Below are positions 1 to 8,118 of a stretch of DNA of 54,403 nt, piece by piece (position 1 is the stretch's first letter; the number at the start of each line of letters is the position of its first letter). The notes beneath the pieces were generated by a model that made no database searches, was not told where the DNA came from, and saw only the letters and a program-made list of their open reading frames with translations. Both the position numbers and the translations under genes were made by a program. The DNA comes from a virus, in IMG/VR virus record IMGVR_UViG_3300031951_000213, positions 1-54,403 of that record; one strand, written 5' to 3'.

Positions 1-441
1 CGTTGTAGCGTAGCCCATTTTATAGAGTTTTTGGGTTTCCGCCGAAATGTTTTTCTTCTCGTAGAATGAGTAGTTCGGAAGAAGCCTTTCCAAGCATTTT
101 GGGTCGTAAGTTTTGGCCATAAGGAATTTTGGGCGGGGGCAGTAAATGGCGGGTTGTTTTTCGCAATTTATAATTTCTAGAATGGTTTTGGGGTTATTTG
201 TTCCAAGCGTTTTGGCGACAAGATCATAGAGAGAAAACCCTTTATCTTCGGCGTAGTCTTTGCACCAGCCAGAATCTTTCCAGACTTTTAAGGTGTTTGG
301 GGCATCGCCGCCGCGATAAATTGCTCGCGTGCGAACATAAGAACCGAAGTCTTGAAGAGGGTAGTTGAGTGTTTGAAGAACTTCGCAGACTTTGCCTGCG
401 GGGTAGGTTTTGTATTCTTTTTTAGAAGCTGGTTGGCTCAT
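1..441 (-). CDS. DNA primase, N-terminal part (gene runs off the window)
   Basis: The 147 visible residues look like the N-terminal half of a phage DNA primase of the T4 gp61 / cyanophage type, which makes RNA primers at the fork. Seen: an early YVRTRAIYRGGD segment, GWCKDYAEDKGFSLYDLV near residue 60, and near the window edge a KNISAETQKLYKMGYATT segment, which resembles the linker before the Toprim core in these primases. The catalytic Toprim domain would lie beyond base 1. The ATG at 441 overlaps the helicase stop by 20 bases, so primase and helicase are probably co-translated as in other phage primosomes. The family assignment is by motif resemblance only. Confidence 0.75.
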   Translation of the reverse strand, partial: MSQPASKKEYKTYPAGKVCEVLQTLNYPLQDFGSYVRTRAIYRGGDAPNTLKVWKDSGWCKDYAEDKGFSLYDLVAKTLGTNNPKTILEIINCEKQPAIYCPRPKFLMAKTYDPKCLERLLPNYSFYEKKNISAETQKLYKMGYATT

Positions 442-1933
442 TGGAGTGAGAACGTTCTAGTGAACCAAGATTATTACGATACGGAGCAGACAAACGCAAG
501 TCTCCTTTTTCTGTAATCTTAAAGTTTTTGAATTCAAGGTGAATGAAATTCTTTTCCAACTTGTCTCCAATTTTTACTGGTTCTAGTTCACCAGAAACAT
601 CTTCTCCTAAATGTCGGGCCGCAAAACAGATCAACTTGTGAGTCCCAAATTGCTCGCCATCTTCCAAAATTTCGTCCATTGTTTTCTTTCGTAGGAGAAA
701 CATGTGAGAACAATACTGAATAATACGATCTGACAAGCTGACAACACTTTCGTCGTCTGTGATATGTTCTTTTTTCTTGTTGGTAACAATGCCAGAGCGA
801 TTGCTTTGAACACTGGTGAACATGCTTACCATTGGCTTGTTGTCGAAAATAATTTCTTTGGCGATGAGCTTTTTAAACTTATCAACAATTTCGCCCACAA
901 CTTGCCATTCTGTAAGATTGCCGTTTAATTGGCCAGTTGTTTTAAGGTAGTCGAATGAGATGATCATTCTCTTTCCGCGCCCGACTTTGTTGTAGTAAAA
1001 TCTTTTGGCAAAGGCCACCATTTCATCCGCTGGCATTCCGCCAACGCAATAGTAATAAAAACGCAATTTTTTAATACGCTTCCAGACGGCGCGAACCTTA
1101 TTAACGATTTCTTCGCCAGCTTGTCTCCATTTGCCCGTTTCCAAGAGATAAAGCGGAACGCCCGAAAGCGATGACGCTTGGCGGAAAATTAGCTCTTGTT
1201 CGCTCATTTCGCCGTTATCCAAGTGAAGAACATCTACGTCATATTTATCGGCAACATAGGTTGTATAATCCATTGCCAAAGTGCTTTTGCCACCTTTAGC
1301 GCGAGCGCAAATTACCGTCACGTTTCCTTCGCGAACAAGAGAGCCGTAGATTTTGTTGACTGTTGGAAACGGCCCAAGCATTCCAAAATCTGTGACTGGA
1401 TTATTGCCGCGTTCTTCAATGACGCTTTCCATTTTTTCGTAAATGTTAGACGGCGCATTTTCGCCGCTATCAAATACGTTCATTTGGCTGTTGATTTCTT
1501 TATCAACAATTTCTTCTAGTTCAACAAGAGAGGTCGAACGGTCAGCTTTTTTGAGCTTTTCTGACGCTTTTTCCATCGCGTCTAAAAGTTTTCGGCGCAG
1601 GCTTAGTTTTTTAAGCTCTACCGCCGCTTTATAAACGGAGCCTTCTGGGATGTTTCTAAGGGCCAAACTTTCAACAAATTGGCCGACTGGAATATCCTCA
1701 TCAAACTTGATTCCCAAGCCCTCTAATCGTTGGGCAATAATCATTGCATCAACAGAGTCGCCTTCGCCTTTTTCTACTGCTTGACGAATGAGAGAAAGAA
1801 TCGTTCGGCGCAACAACGAATCTTCGCTATAAATATCGCTCTCTGAAAAGAAGCTTTGAATGGCCAGATATTCATTTGGCTTACGGAGCAAGCCAGCGAG
1901 AAGGTGGGTTTCTAGTTTTTGGTCAAAAATCAT
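422..1933 (-). CDS. DnaB-type replicative DNA helicase
   Basis: 503-residue ring helicase expected to unwind DNA at the replication fork with the primase encoded just downstream. The first 110 residues are a helical DnaB N-terminal domain (start KLETHLLAGLLRKP). The RecA-like motor follows: Walker A ARAKGGKST at residues 210-218, matching the DnaB form in which alanine replaces the first glycine; HLDNGEMS after it; Walker B IISFDY near residue 330; and a FTSVQSNRSG motif near 380. Length is normal for DnaB-like helicases. The start lies 3 bases after the previous stop and has no Shine-Dalgarno sequence. It overlaps the primase start. Confidence 0.93.
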   Translation of the reverse strand: MIFDQKLETHLLAGLLRKPNEYLAIQSFFSESDIYSEDSLLRRTILSLIRQAVEKGEGDSVDAMIIAQRLEGLGIKFDEDIPVGQFVESLALRNIPEGSVYKAAVELKKLSLRRKLLDAMEKASEKLKKADRSTSLVELEEIVDKEINSQMNVFDSGENAPSNIYEKMESVIEERGNNPVTDFGMLGPFPTVNKIYGSLVREGNVTVICARAKGGKSTLAMDYTTYVADKYDVDVLHLDNGEMSEQELIFRQASSLSGVPLYLLETGKWRQAGEEIVNKVRAVWKRIKKLRFYYYCVGGMPADEMVAFAKRFYYNKVGRGKRMIISFDYLKTTGQLNGNLTEWQVVGEIVDKFKKLIAKEIIFDNKPMVSMFTSVQSNRSGIVTNKKKEHITDDESVVSLSDRIIQYCSHMFLLRKKTMDEILEDGEQFGTHKLICFAARHLGEDVSGELEPVKIGDKLEKNFIHLEFKNFKITEKGDLRLSAPYRNNLGSLERSHSNEPTSF

Positions 1934-1936
1934 GTT

Positions 1937-2176
1937 TTAATCTTCTTCTACGTCTCCACGTTTACCAACTACTGACTCTTGTTCGTCCATAGCAACAAGA
2001 TAGGTTTCGGCTTTTTTTCTCATTGCATCCAGCATTGCGGCGTTTTGGCATCTGATATATTGGCGCGTGCTTCCGTTCTCGTCAACATAAAAGACCATGC
2101 AGCCTTTGTAATTTTCGCCGTCTCCTGTTAAATCGTAAAGCTTTTCTAAGAAGCTAGGGGGAATTGTGAATGCCAT
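1937..2176 (-). CDS. Hypothetical protein, 79 aa
   Basis: Unrecognised small protein, with sequence such as FLEKLYDLTGDGENYKGCMVFYV and an acidic C-terminus ending GDVEED. I chose ATG 2176 over the in-frame TTG at 2200 because a GTTAGTAT box ends exactly five bases before this ATG, a spacing repeated at several other genes in the window. Its position suggests that this box also drives the helicase and primase genes behind it. Confidence 0.7.
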   Translation of the reverse strand: MAFTIPPSFLEKLYDLTGDGENYKGCMVFYVDENGSTRQYIRCQNAAMLDAMRKKAETYLVAMDEQESVVGKRGDVEED

Positions 2177-2181
2177 GTACG

Positions 2182-2189
2182 ATACTAAC
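2182..2189 (-). promoter_or_regulatory. GTTAGTAT box, predicted leaderless promoter
   Basis: Read on the minus strand, GTTAGTAT ends five bases before ATG 2176. The same box at the same distance precedes genes at 23711 and 28825, and the GTTAATAT variant precedes 33835, 38910 and 41098. No TTGACA-like element is visible 16-18 bases upstream. Confidence 0.6.
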
Positions 2190-2211
2190 GCTTTAGGCAA
2201 AGGGTTATTAC

Positions 2212-2400
2212 CTAGAAAGGTTCTGCAATAAGTTTTCGTTTTTTAGCTTCTCTTTTGGCAAATGGCTTGCAAGCGGCTTGATGGATTAATGCGTATCCAC
2301 AATACGGCTTATCATTTAAGACGAAAAGAATTTCCTCATCAGAGGCGGCCCTATAATAAAGGATTTTGTGTTTTTTTAATTTGTATCCGCCAATTTTCAT
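2212..2400 (-). CDS. Hypothetical basic protein, 62 aa
   Basis: Small lysine-rich protein of unknown function, starting MKIGGYKLKKHKILYYRAA and ending in a basic KREAKKRKL stretch. Its ATG overlaps the stop of the upstream endonuclease gene (ATGA), so it is part of the replication operon. The YRAASDEE segment resembles YRAAADEE in the protein at 4812-5012, which may mean a shared short motif. Confidence 0.65.
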   Translation of the reverse strand: MKIGGYKLKKHKILYYRAASDEEILFVLNDKPYCGYALIHQAACKPFAKREAKKRKLIAEPF

Positions 2401-2804
2401 AACTCTATTCCTCTCTCTAAAAAGAATTCGTAAGTGAAATCATCTTCTGAATAAGTTTCTACGAGAGTAAAACCGTTAAGTTCTGCCCATTCATGCTTCT
2501 TCATGTCTCTTTTAATTTGACCCAAAAACTTACCAACTCTTGATCCGTGAAAGTGTTTGACGAATTTTTGGTGTTGAACGCCTTGGTGTTCAATAATTAT
2601 CTTCTTTGAAAAATTGATCAAGTCAAACGTCATTTTTGACCCGACAACAGGAAATTCCTCGCATACAATATCTCCCGACCAATAGCGATACAAGAACCGC
2701 TTAAGGGCCGTTTGACCCTTAGAGCGTGTGCCGCCGTTCCAGTCCACTAGATATTTGGTTAGGCTTTTGGACTTTTTGCGGCCTTTTAGGTCAAGAAAGG
2801 TCAT
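2397..2804 (-). CDS. Putative PD-(D/E)XK / Vsr-like endonuclease
   Basis: 135 residues. The middle carries a PD-(D/E)XK-type core: MTFDLINFSKKIIIEHQGVQH, in which the Asp of FDL and the Glu-x-Gln of IEHQG are candidate metal ligands, followed by a conserved-looking KRDMKKHEWAELNGFTLVE segment as in Vsr and DUF559-like nucleases. It sits between the UvsX-like recombinase and the helicase with ATGA overlaps on both sides, so a role in recombination-dependent replication or repair, such as cutting branched DNA, is plausible but inferred. A homing-type endonuclease is the alternative. Confidence 0.65.
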   Translation of the reverse strand: MTFLDLKGRKKSKSLTKYLVDWNGGTRSKGQTALKRFLYRYWSGDIVCEEFPVVGSKMTFDLINFSKKIIIEHQGVQHQKFVKHFHGSRVGKFLGQIKRDMKKHEWAELNGFTLVETYSEDDFTYEFFLERGIEL

Positions 2805-3955
2805 GATACGTCGATCATTTTTTTGATCTTGGTGTAGAAGTGGTTTTTGATTGGTTCATTCTCCTCAATCAAGGCGTAGAGGTTGTTAATGCCTTGGATT
2901 TTTTCGGGCAATTCTAGGCCAGCGGCTTTGGCTTCTTCCAAGATTTCTGATTCAAAAGCGAGCCAACTGCTGCTTTTCACCAACATTTGATAGGAGAGCA
3001 TGAAGTCGGCAATTTCTTTGCTTTGCCAAACAGCGTTGCCGATAACGCCTTTTTTCACAGGGTATGAGATGATTGTTCCAGTAACATCATTAGCTGATTT
3101 GCGAATTGCTACATTTGCCCATACGCCTAGAATTTTGTTGGTTACAGGGTCGGGTTTTTCTTTTTCCTTTTCCAAGATAAGGTCTTTGCCATATCTTGGC
3201 TGATATTCAAGAACGTAATCCGCTTGGTGGCTGATAGATGATCCGCCCGAAGAACTAGCTTGGCGAGGGACATTCGGTGAGTATGGGTCTAGCTTAATTT
3301 CAGCGGCATATTGGCCCGTAACCATGAGCAATGCGTCGTAGTGGCTTACTGGCAGTGCCAAATGTCGGAAAAGAAGTTTTGTCAAAAGGGGAACGCCAGC
3401 AACTTTTGGAGAGCCGTCAAAACCCTTGTCAAGGTCTGCTTTCAAGATTAGGCCGTCCATTGAGTCAATGATTACGCAAATATGTTCGCCATTCTGATAG
3501 CCAGTTTTAATTGTTTCTAGAACAACCTTGGCAACAGTTTCAAACACATTGCATGAAAGAACAAAAACTGAACCATATTCCCATTCCTCGGCGGAATGAA
3601 CAAATTTCATGCCAGTTCTAGCCATCATTTCGGGCGAAAGTCGGCCTTCTGCTTTGACAAAGATTGTTTTAGCTTTGTCCATCGTCTTCATGTAATTGTC
3701 GGCAATAACAAAGGCGGAGCTTGTTTTGCCAAGTTCTTGACCCTTGCCAACAAGGCGAACAACCATTCCACTGCGAATTTTAACTGCCGAATCAAGAAGA
3801 AGCGAACCAGTTGAAATCACTTTACCATCAGCAATTACGTCGTTGTAAACGTCAACTTTAATATCTTTGTCTTTGAGTAGGCCAGCTAAAGCATCTGAGG
3901 CTGTTTTTGTTGGCTTGTCTTCGGCGGGTTTTAGGATTTTTTTGATTGTGGCCAT
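2801..3955 (-). CDS. UvsX/RecA-like recombinase
   Basis: 384-residue strand-exchange ATPase of the RecA/UvsX family. Seen: a P-loop at residues 70-78 (G-KGQEL-GKT), which has one residue more than the RecA GPESSGKT loop; Walker B CVIIDSMDGL near residue 165; and a RecA-like block of GQYAAEIKL, SSSGGSSISHQADYVLEY near 215-255, corresponding to the DNA-binding loops. The C-terminus is poorly conserved, as in phage homologues. It lies in the replication operon with an endonuclease, helicase and primase, as expected for recombination-dependent phage replication. The gene starts 5 bases after the previous stop. Confidence 0.88.
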   Translation of the reverse strand: MATIKKILKPAEDKPTKTASDALAGLLKDKDIKVDVYNDVIADGKVISTGSLLLDSAVKIRSGMVVRLVGKGQELGKTSSAFVIADNYMKTMDKAKTIFVKAEGRLSPEMMARTGMKFVHSAEEWEYGSVFVLSCNVFETVAKVVLETIKTGYQNGEHICVIIDSMDGLILKADLDKGFDGSPKVAGVPLLTKLLFRHLALPVSHYDALLMVTGQYAAEIKLDPYSPNVPRQASSSGGSSISHQADYVLEYQPRYGKDLILEKEKEKPDPVTNKILGVWANVAIRKSANDVTGTIISYPVKKGVIGNAVWQSKEIADFMLSYQMLVKSSSWLAFESEILEEAKAAGLELPEKIQGINNLYALIEENEPIKNHFYTKIKKMIDVS

Positions 3956-3960
3956 GTGTA

Positions 3961-4233
3961 TTAGTGGGGGATTTCTTTGCTGTTTGGGGTGTAGGTAGTT
4001 CTATCCCCGAATTTTGATTCGTTTCCTAGTATATTAACTAACTCGTCTTCTGTCAAGACTTTTGCGGCCAATTTTTTGATGAGTTCTAATAGTGTGGTGG
4101 TATTTTCCAGTTCATATCTAGGATTCTCTTCGTCCCAATCTGCTACGTTAATAAGCATTGGTTCGGGCAGCATTTCGTCCAAAAATGCTAGTTTGCTGAT
4201 AGTAATGGAGGATTTTCCTTGGGTTTTAATCAT
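3961..4233 (-). CDS. Hypothetical protein, 90 aa
   Basis: Unrecognised acidic protein. Seen: ISKLAFLDEMLPEPMLINVADWDEENP, then a leucine-rich helical stretch (TTLLELIKKLAAKVL). It could be a small regulator or an adaptor of the replication complex, but nothing in the sequence settles it. It is co-directional with the recombinase and overlaps the upstream gene by four bases. Confidence 0.6.
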   Translation of the reverse strand: MIKTQGKSSITISKLAFLDEMLPEPMLINVADWDEENPRYELENTTTLLELIKKLAAKVLTEDELVNILGNESKFGDRTTYTPNSKEIPH

Positions 4234-4436
4234 AGGAATTTGTATTCTTTAAGACCTTTGAAGACTGAGACTTCTTTTGCCTTCTTTTCTCCAGAAAGAA
4301 GGTCAGTGTATTCTACAAGATAATAGTTGAATACTTCGTGGCCATGTGGAATTTCAATCTCCTCCCGCCGAAGGAAGGTTCTTTTCGTCTCTTTCCAGAT
4401 TCTTCTTTTGAAGAGGTTTTTGAGCAGATTAATCAT
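4230..4436 (-). CDS. Hypothetical protein, 68 aa
   Basis: Small basic protein starting MINLLKNLFKRRIWKETKR, with a likely amphipathic N-terminal helix. No family recognised. ATGA overlaps on both sides place it in the replication operon. Confidence 0.6.
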   Translation of the reverse strand: MINLLKNLFKRRIWKETKRTFLRREEIEIPHGHEVFNYYLVEYTDLLSGEKKAKEVSVFKGLKEYKFL

Positions 4437-4810
4437 GATAGTATTTCTCTTAACGACTTTTTTTTCTCTATTTTCAAATCTTCGCCCGATTTTTCGCCCA
4501 AGGTTATCGTTTCGTGAGTTGGTGGGACATAAAGATACACCCGATAACGGCGTTCCAAATCAAGCATAAGATCATCGCAGAATAGAACGGCCAGCGATTG
4601 CCACTTCTTGCTGTATTTTAGTTGATTTAGGAAGGGGAGGGGGAATTTTTCTTCTAGCTTTTTGAGAATGCTGCATTCTTTGATGAGCCAAAGTTTAATG
4701 TTTTGAGACGGTTTCTCAACAAGGCGTTCGATTAGCTTGTGTTTGTTAATCGGCGGAAGTTTGGGGGGCTTCGGCGGTTTGGGAATTTTGGGCTTTTTAG
4801 GGCGCGGCAT
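4433..4810 (-). CDS. Hypothetical protein with Pro/Lys-rich N-terminus, 125 aa
   Basis: The first 22 residues are a PK-repeat (MPRPKKPKIPKPPKPPKLPP), probably disordered and possibly nucleic-acid binding. The rest is helical and charged (HKLIERLVEKP, then CSILKKLEEKFPLPFL) with a lysine-rich end. No family recognised. It lies one base downstream of the first gene of the replication operon. Confidence 0.65.
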   Translation of the reverse strand: MPRPKKPKIPKPPKPPKLPPINKHKLIERLVEKPSQNIKLWLIKECSILKKLEEKFPLPFLNQLKYSKKWQSLAVLFCDDLMLDLERRYRVYLYVPPTHETITLGEKSGEDLKIEKKKSLREILS

Positions 4811-4811
4811 G

Positions 4812-5012
4812 TTAATTTACGTCGCAAACCTCCAATGTTTTAAATTCTTCTTCATCTGCTGCGGCCCTATAAATTGCTCTAAAGGAGTTGCCATGAATGC
4901 CTCTCCAATGGGTTACTAATCCGCCCCCTTCTTTATTTAGAAGAACAAATTCCATATCCTCAATATGAGGATACTTAAACCTTGCGCCAAGTGGTAGAGA
5001 TGATAGTTTCAT
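4812..5012 (-). CDS. Hypothetical protein, 66 aa; first gene of the replication operon
   Basis: Unrecognised small protein (MKLSSLPLGARFKYPHIEDM). ATG 5012 is preferred to the in-frame TTG at 5030 because a complete TTGACA / TACAAT promoter ends six bases before it and would cover the upstream start. Genes 4812 down to 1 follow with overlaps or tiny gaps, so this is probably the leading gene of the replication transcript. Confidence 0.65.
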   Translation of the reverse strand: MKLSSLPLGARFKYPHIEDMEFVLLNKEGGGLVTHWRGIHGNSFRAIYRAAADEEEFKTLEVCDVN

Positions 5013-5018
5013 TGTGCT

Positions 5019-5046
5019 ATTGTAGCCCAAAGAAACAACTTGTCAA
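5019..5046 (-). promoter_or_regulatory. TTGACA-16-TACAAT promoter, 6 bases from the start codon
   Basis: On the minus strand TTGACA (5046-5041), a 16-base spacer and TACAAT (5024-5019) form a near-consensus sigma-70 promoter. The predicted transcription start coincides with ATG 5012, so the replication mRNA should be leaderless. The TGA stop of the upstream gene lies inside the TTGACA box. Confidence 0.75.
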
Positions 5047-6107
5047 GGATTATTTATATCCCAATCTACCATTTCCCAGATAATGTCTTCCAGTGTTTTT
5101 TCTGGTTTCCAACCCAACTCTTTTCTGATTTTGTTTGAATTGCCGAATAAAAAATCCACGTCACTTGGCCGAAAAAACTTTTGGTCGATAGAGACTAGAA
5201 CGATTTTTTTCTTTGTAGCCAAACCGTTCTCATCCGTGAGAATGTATTCCTCATCTAACGGTTCTCCTGTCAAGTTATGCCAGCAACCTTTGATTCCAGC
5301 GGCAAAAAACGCTTTTTCAACAAATTCTCGAATAGAGTGAGTGTCATTTTCAGAGATAACGTAGGGTTTCGGCGGCGATTCTTGATTCGCTACTAACCAA
5401 AGAGCCTTGGCAACATCTGCCGCGTGTTGCCAAGAGCGGTAGCTGTTCAAATTACCTAGCTTGATTGGCTCAAAATCCTTACTGTCTTTTAGGGAGTGGT
5501 AAATGCGGGCTACCCCCTTTGTGATTTTGCGAGTAACATACTTTTCTCCACGAAGTTTAGATTCAAAATTGAATGTCCAAGGTTGGACGGCATAAAGTCC
5601 GTAACTTTCCCTATAAATGTCAGTCATATAGCGAGCATAGCTTTTGCTGGCGGCATAAGGCGATTTGGGCGAAATAATTGTTGATTCGTCTTGGGATTTT
5701 TGGCCATCTTTTAGGGTGCAACCTAATTCTTCGCTAGTCCCAAGGTTTACAAAGCGACACTTCGGGCAGTATTTTCTAACTGCTTCAAGCAGTTTAGCAA
5801 CGCCAAGTCCGTTCGTAATCAAATGCGATTCAAAAACCGACCAACTTTCCCCAACGTAGGCGTTCGCTCCAGTGTTGAAAATATAGTCTGGCTTATGTTT
5901 TTCAATTACTGAATCAATAGATGCGCCATCTGTCAAGTCAAGAAGTTCCGTGATTACCTTGCTATCGTCAAAAATAAATTCCTGCTTGTCGTAACTTTTG
6001 TGACGAATGGTGGCCAAGATTTCAAAACTCGGATGCTCGTCTTGAAAGAACTTAATGAGATGTTGACCTAACTGCCCGTTTTTACCTGTAATTAAAACCT
6101 TAGTCAT
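5043..6107 (-). CDS. GDP-mannose 4,6-dehydratase-like NAD(P)-dependent epimerase/dehydratase
   Basis: 354-residue extended short-chain dehydrogenase. Seen: the Rossmann motif TGKNGQLG at the N-terminus, LGTSEELG with the catalytic Ser/Glu region, SPYAASKSYARY with the YxxxK pair, and a C-terminal FFRPSDVDFLFGNSNKIRKE plus LGW signature typical of GDP-mannose 4,6-dehydratases, which convert GDP-mannose to GDP-4-keto-6-deoxymannose. I chose ATG 6107 because the upstream FkbM gene ends at 6122. No following epimerase/reductase (GMER) gene is visible, so the sugar made may be different or finished by the host. A related sugar dehydratase is the alternative. Confidence 0.85.
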   Translation of the reverse strand: MTKVLITGKNGQLGQHLIKFFQDEHPSFEILATIRHKSYDKQEFIFDDSKVITELLDLTDGASIDSVIEKHKPDYIFNTGANAYVGESWSVFESHLITNGLGVAKLLEAVRKYCPKCRFVNLGTSEELGCTLKDGQKSQDESTIISPKSPYAASKSYARYMTDIYRESYGLYAVQPWTFNFESKLRGEKYVTRKITKGVARIYHSLKDSKDFEPIKLGNLNSYRSWQHAADVAKALWLVANQESPPKPYVISENDTHSIREFVEKAFFAAGIKGCWHNLTGEPLDEEYILTDENGLATKKKIVLVSIDQKFFRPSDVDFLFGNSNKIRKELGWKPEKTLEDIIWEMVDWDINNP

Positions 6108-6121
6108 AAAACATAATAACA

Positions 6122-6748
6122 TCAACTCCTGACATATAACGCATCTCCCCAAGGATGATTCTCCCAAAATACTGTTTCGGCCCGAATAAATCCTAGTGGC
6201 GCGAGATATTCATCAATTTGATCAACCAAAGCACAACCCTTGTAAACTTCGCGGCTATTGATTTCTGTGTAGATAAACTGAACACTGGCTAGTTCTTTAA
6301 ACCCTTTTAGGGCCAAAAGTTCGGCTCCTTGAATATCGAGATTGAGGAGGTCGATTTTCGGACTCTCAACTTCGGCCAAAATTGAGGAAATGGTTTTAGT
6401 TTGCCGCTTCTCCGCACTCGTGTAAACTACATCTGGAAACAGGGATGAATGTTCACCTAGCTCCAAAATAGACGATGACTGGTTATTATTGGAGGTGTGG
6501 AATGTAACGGTGTCTTCGTCACGTTCGCCAACAACTTCGCAGAAAACCTTGTTTGATGGATTTTTGCAAACATGTTCAGCCAATTTTAAATCGTAGGCAA
6601 GCGATTTATTAGCCTCGACCCAATAAATGGTATCCGCTCCAAGACTTTTGTATAAAGGATATTCTTCTGCCCTATGTGCCCCGACATGTAAAATTGCCTT
6701 GGGATAAATTCCGTATTTTTCGCGAAGTTGTAGTAAGTCAATTAACAT
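6122..6748 (-). CDS. FkbM-family methyltransferase
   Basis: 208-residue SAM-dependent methyltransferase of the FkbM family, members of which O-methylate sugars in polysaccharides. Seen: AILHVGAHRAEE (SAM-binding motif I region), WVEANKSL, LLNLDIQGAELLALKG, and IYTEINSREVYKG with a GFIRAE end, all typical of FkbM proteins. It overlaps the GT11-like transferase upstream by 11 bases and is followed by the sugar dehydratase, which suggests methylation of a phage-directed glycan. Confidence 0.88.
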   Translation of the reverse strand: MLIDLLQLREKYGIYPKAILHVGAHRAEEYPLYKSLGADTIYWVEANKSLAYDLKLAEHVCKNPSNKVFCEVVGERDEDTVTFHTSNNNQSSSILELGEHSSLFPDVVYTSAEKRQTKTISSILAEVESPKIDLLNLDIQGAELLALKGFKELASVQFIYTEINSREVYKGCALVDQIDEYLAPLGFIRAETVFWENHPWGDALYVRS

Positions 6749-7367
6749 GGTGCCAGTTTAAAAGTGAACAGGTTGGTGGGAAAATATCGCCATGCCATTT
6801 GGGAAAGTTTAAGGGATTGGGGCAAATTACCTCTTTCTGGTTGCCAAGAAATCCTATCCACCACGAAAACGTTCCTAGAGACAAGACCTTCTTTGAAAAC
6901 GCGGCCCCAAACTTGATTGTATTTTCGGGCGAATCTTGATAAGGTTCTAGGTTAAATTCGGCGCAAAGTTCTTTAATGATTGGATCGTCGGGCGAATCTG
7001 AGGAAACGTATCCTCCGTTTGATCCATCCAAGGCTTTTTTATAATAATCGGCGGAAGCGAATCGGTTTCCAGATTGAGAATGGCTCTCAAGAAGGTCGCC
7101 AAGTCTAACGTGAACGAAAGCTCCTTCTCTTTCTTGAATTGGCGAAAACTGCAACCTTTTGAATTCAAAAACCGCCGAAGATGTTTGAAAAAATCCGTTA
7201 ATAGAAACATCGTCTCCGCCGTTTTCTTCAAAAACGTTTTTATGAGGAAGGATAGACTGCTCCAAGGGATTCTCAATATTCAGCCCAAGTTTATCCGCAA
7301 CGACTTTGGCCGCTGCAAATTGAAACAAATTGTTGCCAAATCGGCCCTGATAGTTGATTCTAACCAC
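6738..7367 (-). CDS. GT11-like alpha-1,2-fucosyltransferase
   Basis: 209 residues. The start MVRINYQGRFGNNLFQFAAA and later FVHVRLGDL (HxRxGD nucleotide-sugar motif) and LSLGTFSWWIGFLG are hallmarks of family 11 fucosyltransferases, which use GDP-fucose. It is shorter than bacterial homologues of about 290 residues, mostly because the middle is reduced. Its neighbour at 5043 is a GDP-mannose dehydratase-like enzyme, the first step to GDP-fucose, so the two may act in one pathway. Use of a different GDP-sugar is possible. Confidence 0.8.
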   Translation of the reverse strand: MVRINYQGRFGNNLFQFAAAKVVADKLGLNIENPLEQSILPHKNVFEENGGDDVSINGFFQTSSAVFEFKRLQFSPIQEREGAFVHVRLGDLLESHSQSGNRFASADYYKKALDGSNGGYVSSDSPDDPIIKELCAEFNLEPYQDSPENTIKFGAAFSKKVLSLGTFSWWIGFLGNQKEVICPNPLNFPKWHGDIFPPTCSLLNWHHVN

Positions 7368-8118
7368 AAATCTTTTCCCTCCAATAGCTCATATAAAGAG
7401 CGTCGGTTGAACAGTTTTCTGGAATTTTTAGCTCTAAGTTATTCCAATCCGTTACTTGAATAACGGGAATGTTCCACTCGTCATACATAAAATGCTTGTC
7501 CACAATAGGGATTGACCCTACAAGCAAGGCTTCCCATGTTCTGTGACAGTCAATACCATTACCACGAGGAGAGGCGACGTATTTTCGGCGGGCCAAATCT
7601 TTAAAATATTCACTGTAAGGTTTTGGTCCAGAGAATTCGGCTTTAGGGTTTTCTCCTAGAATTTCTCTCTTAGTTTGACGGTCATGGTGAGTGTCAGCAA
7701 AGTTAATGTAAATTGCCCCGCTTTTCGTGTATTCTGCCAAGTCGTCCAACTCGTTTTCAATAAACGATTGGTCAATACATGTTCCTTTGCTTGGGCCGCA
7801 GTGATTTTCAATTCCAATAGGGATAGGAACTAAGTCTGGATGTTGGCAGTCGGCATTTTGGGCGAACCATTTTTTGATGCATTTTGGGCGGCTGTTGAAA
7901 AGTGTTTCTGTGATTGGGTAATCTGATAGGTGAGAGATTAGCGTTAGCGAACCATCGAAATCGGCCAATTCAGAAAACAAGACGTTCAAAAGGTCGGTTT
8001 TACAGAAGACGATTTTGGCCCTATCAAAGTTGCGAGCTTGACCAACTGTGTCAACGTCAATGATTAAATCAGCAAGGCTCTTAAAGTTTTCGCCGTTGAC
8101 AATTTCTGATACTTTCAT
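7360..8118 (-). CDS. Exostosin-like (GT47-type) glycosyltransferase
   Basis: 252 residues. The C-terminal half has RRKYVASPRGNGIDCHRTWE followed by ALLVGSIPIV, the signature of the exostosin-like nucleotide-sugar binding half. The N-terminal half contains VPIPIGIENH and a SHLSDYPITE segment. The donor and acceptor sugars cannot be read from the sequence. It overlaps the GT11-like gene downstream by eight bases and shares a base with the kinase gene upstream, so it is in one transcription unit. Confidence 0.72.
   Translation of the reverse strand: MKVSEIVNGENFKSLADLIIDVDTVGQARNFDRAKIVFCKTDLLNVLFSELADFDGSLTLISHLSDYPITETLFNSRPKCIKKWFAQNADCQHPDLVPIPIGIENHCGPSKGTCIDQSFIENELDDLAEYTKSGAIYINFADTHHDRQTKREILGENPKAEFSGPKPYSEYFKDLARRKYVASPRGNGIDCHRTWEALLVGSIPIVDKHFMYDEWNIPVIQVTDWNNLELKIPENCSTDALYMSYWREKICG

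Noticed and set aside
1196-1519. 107-residue plus-strand frame opposite the helicase
   Set aside because: Antisense shadow; the helicase frame carries all motor motifs.
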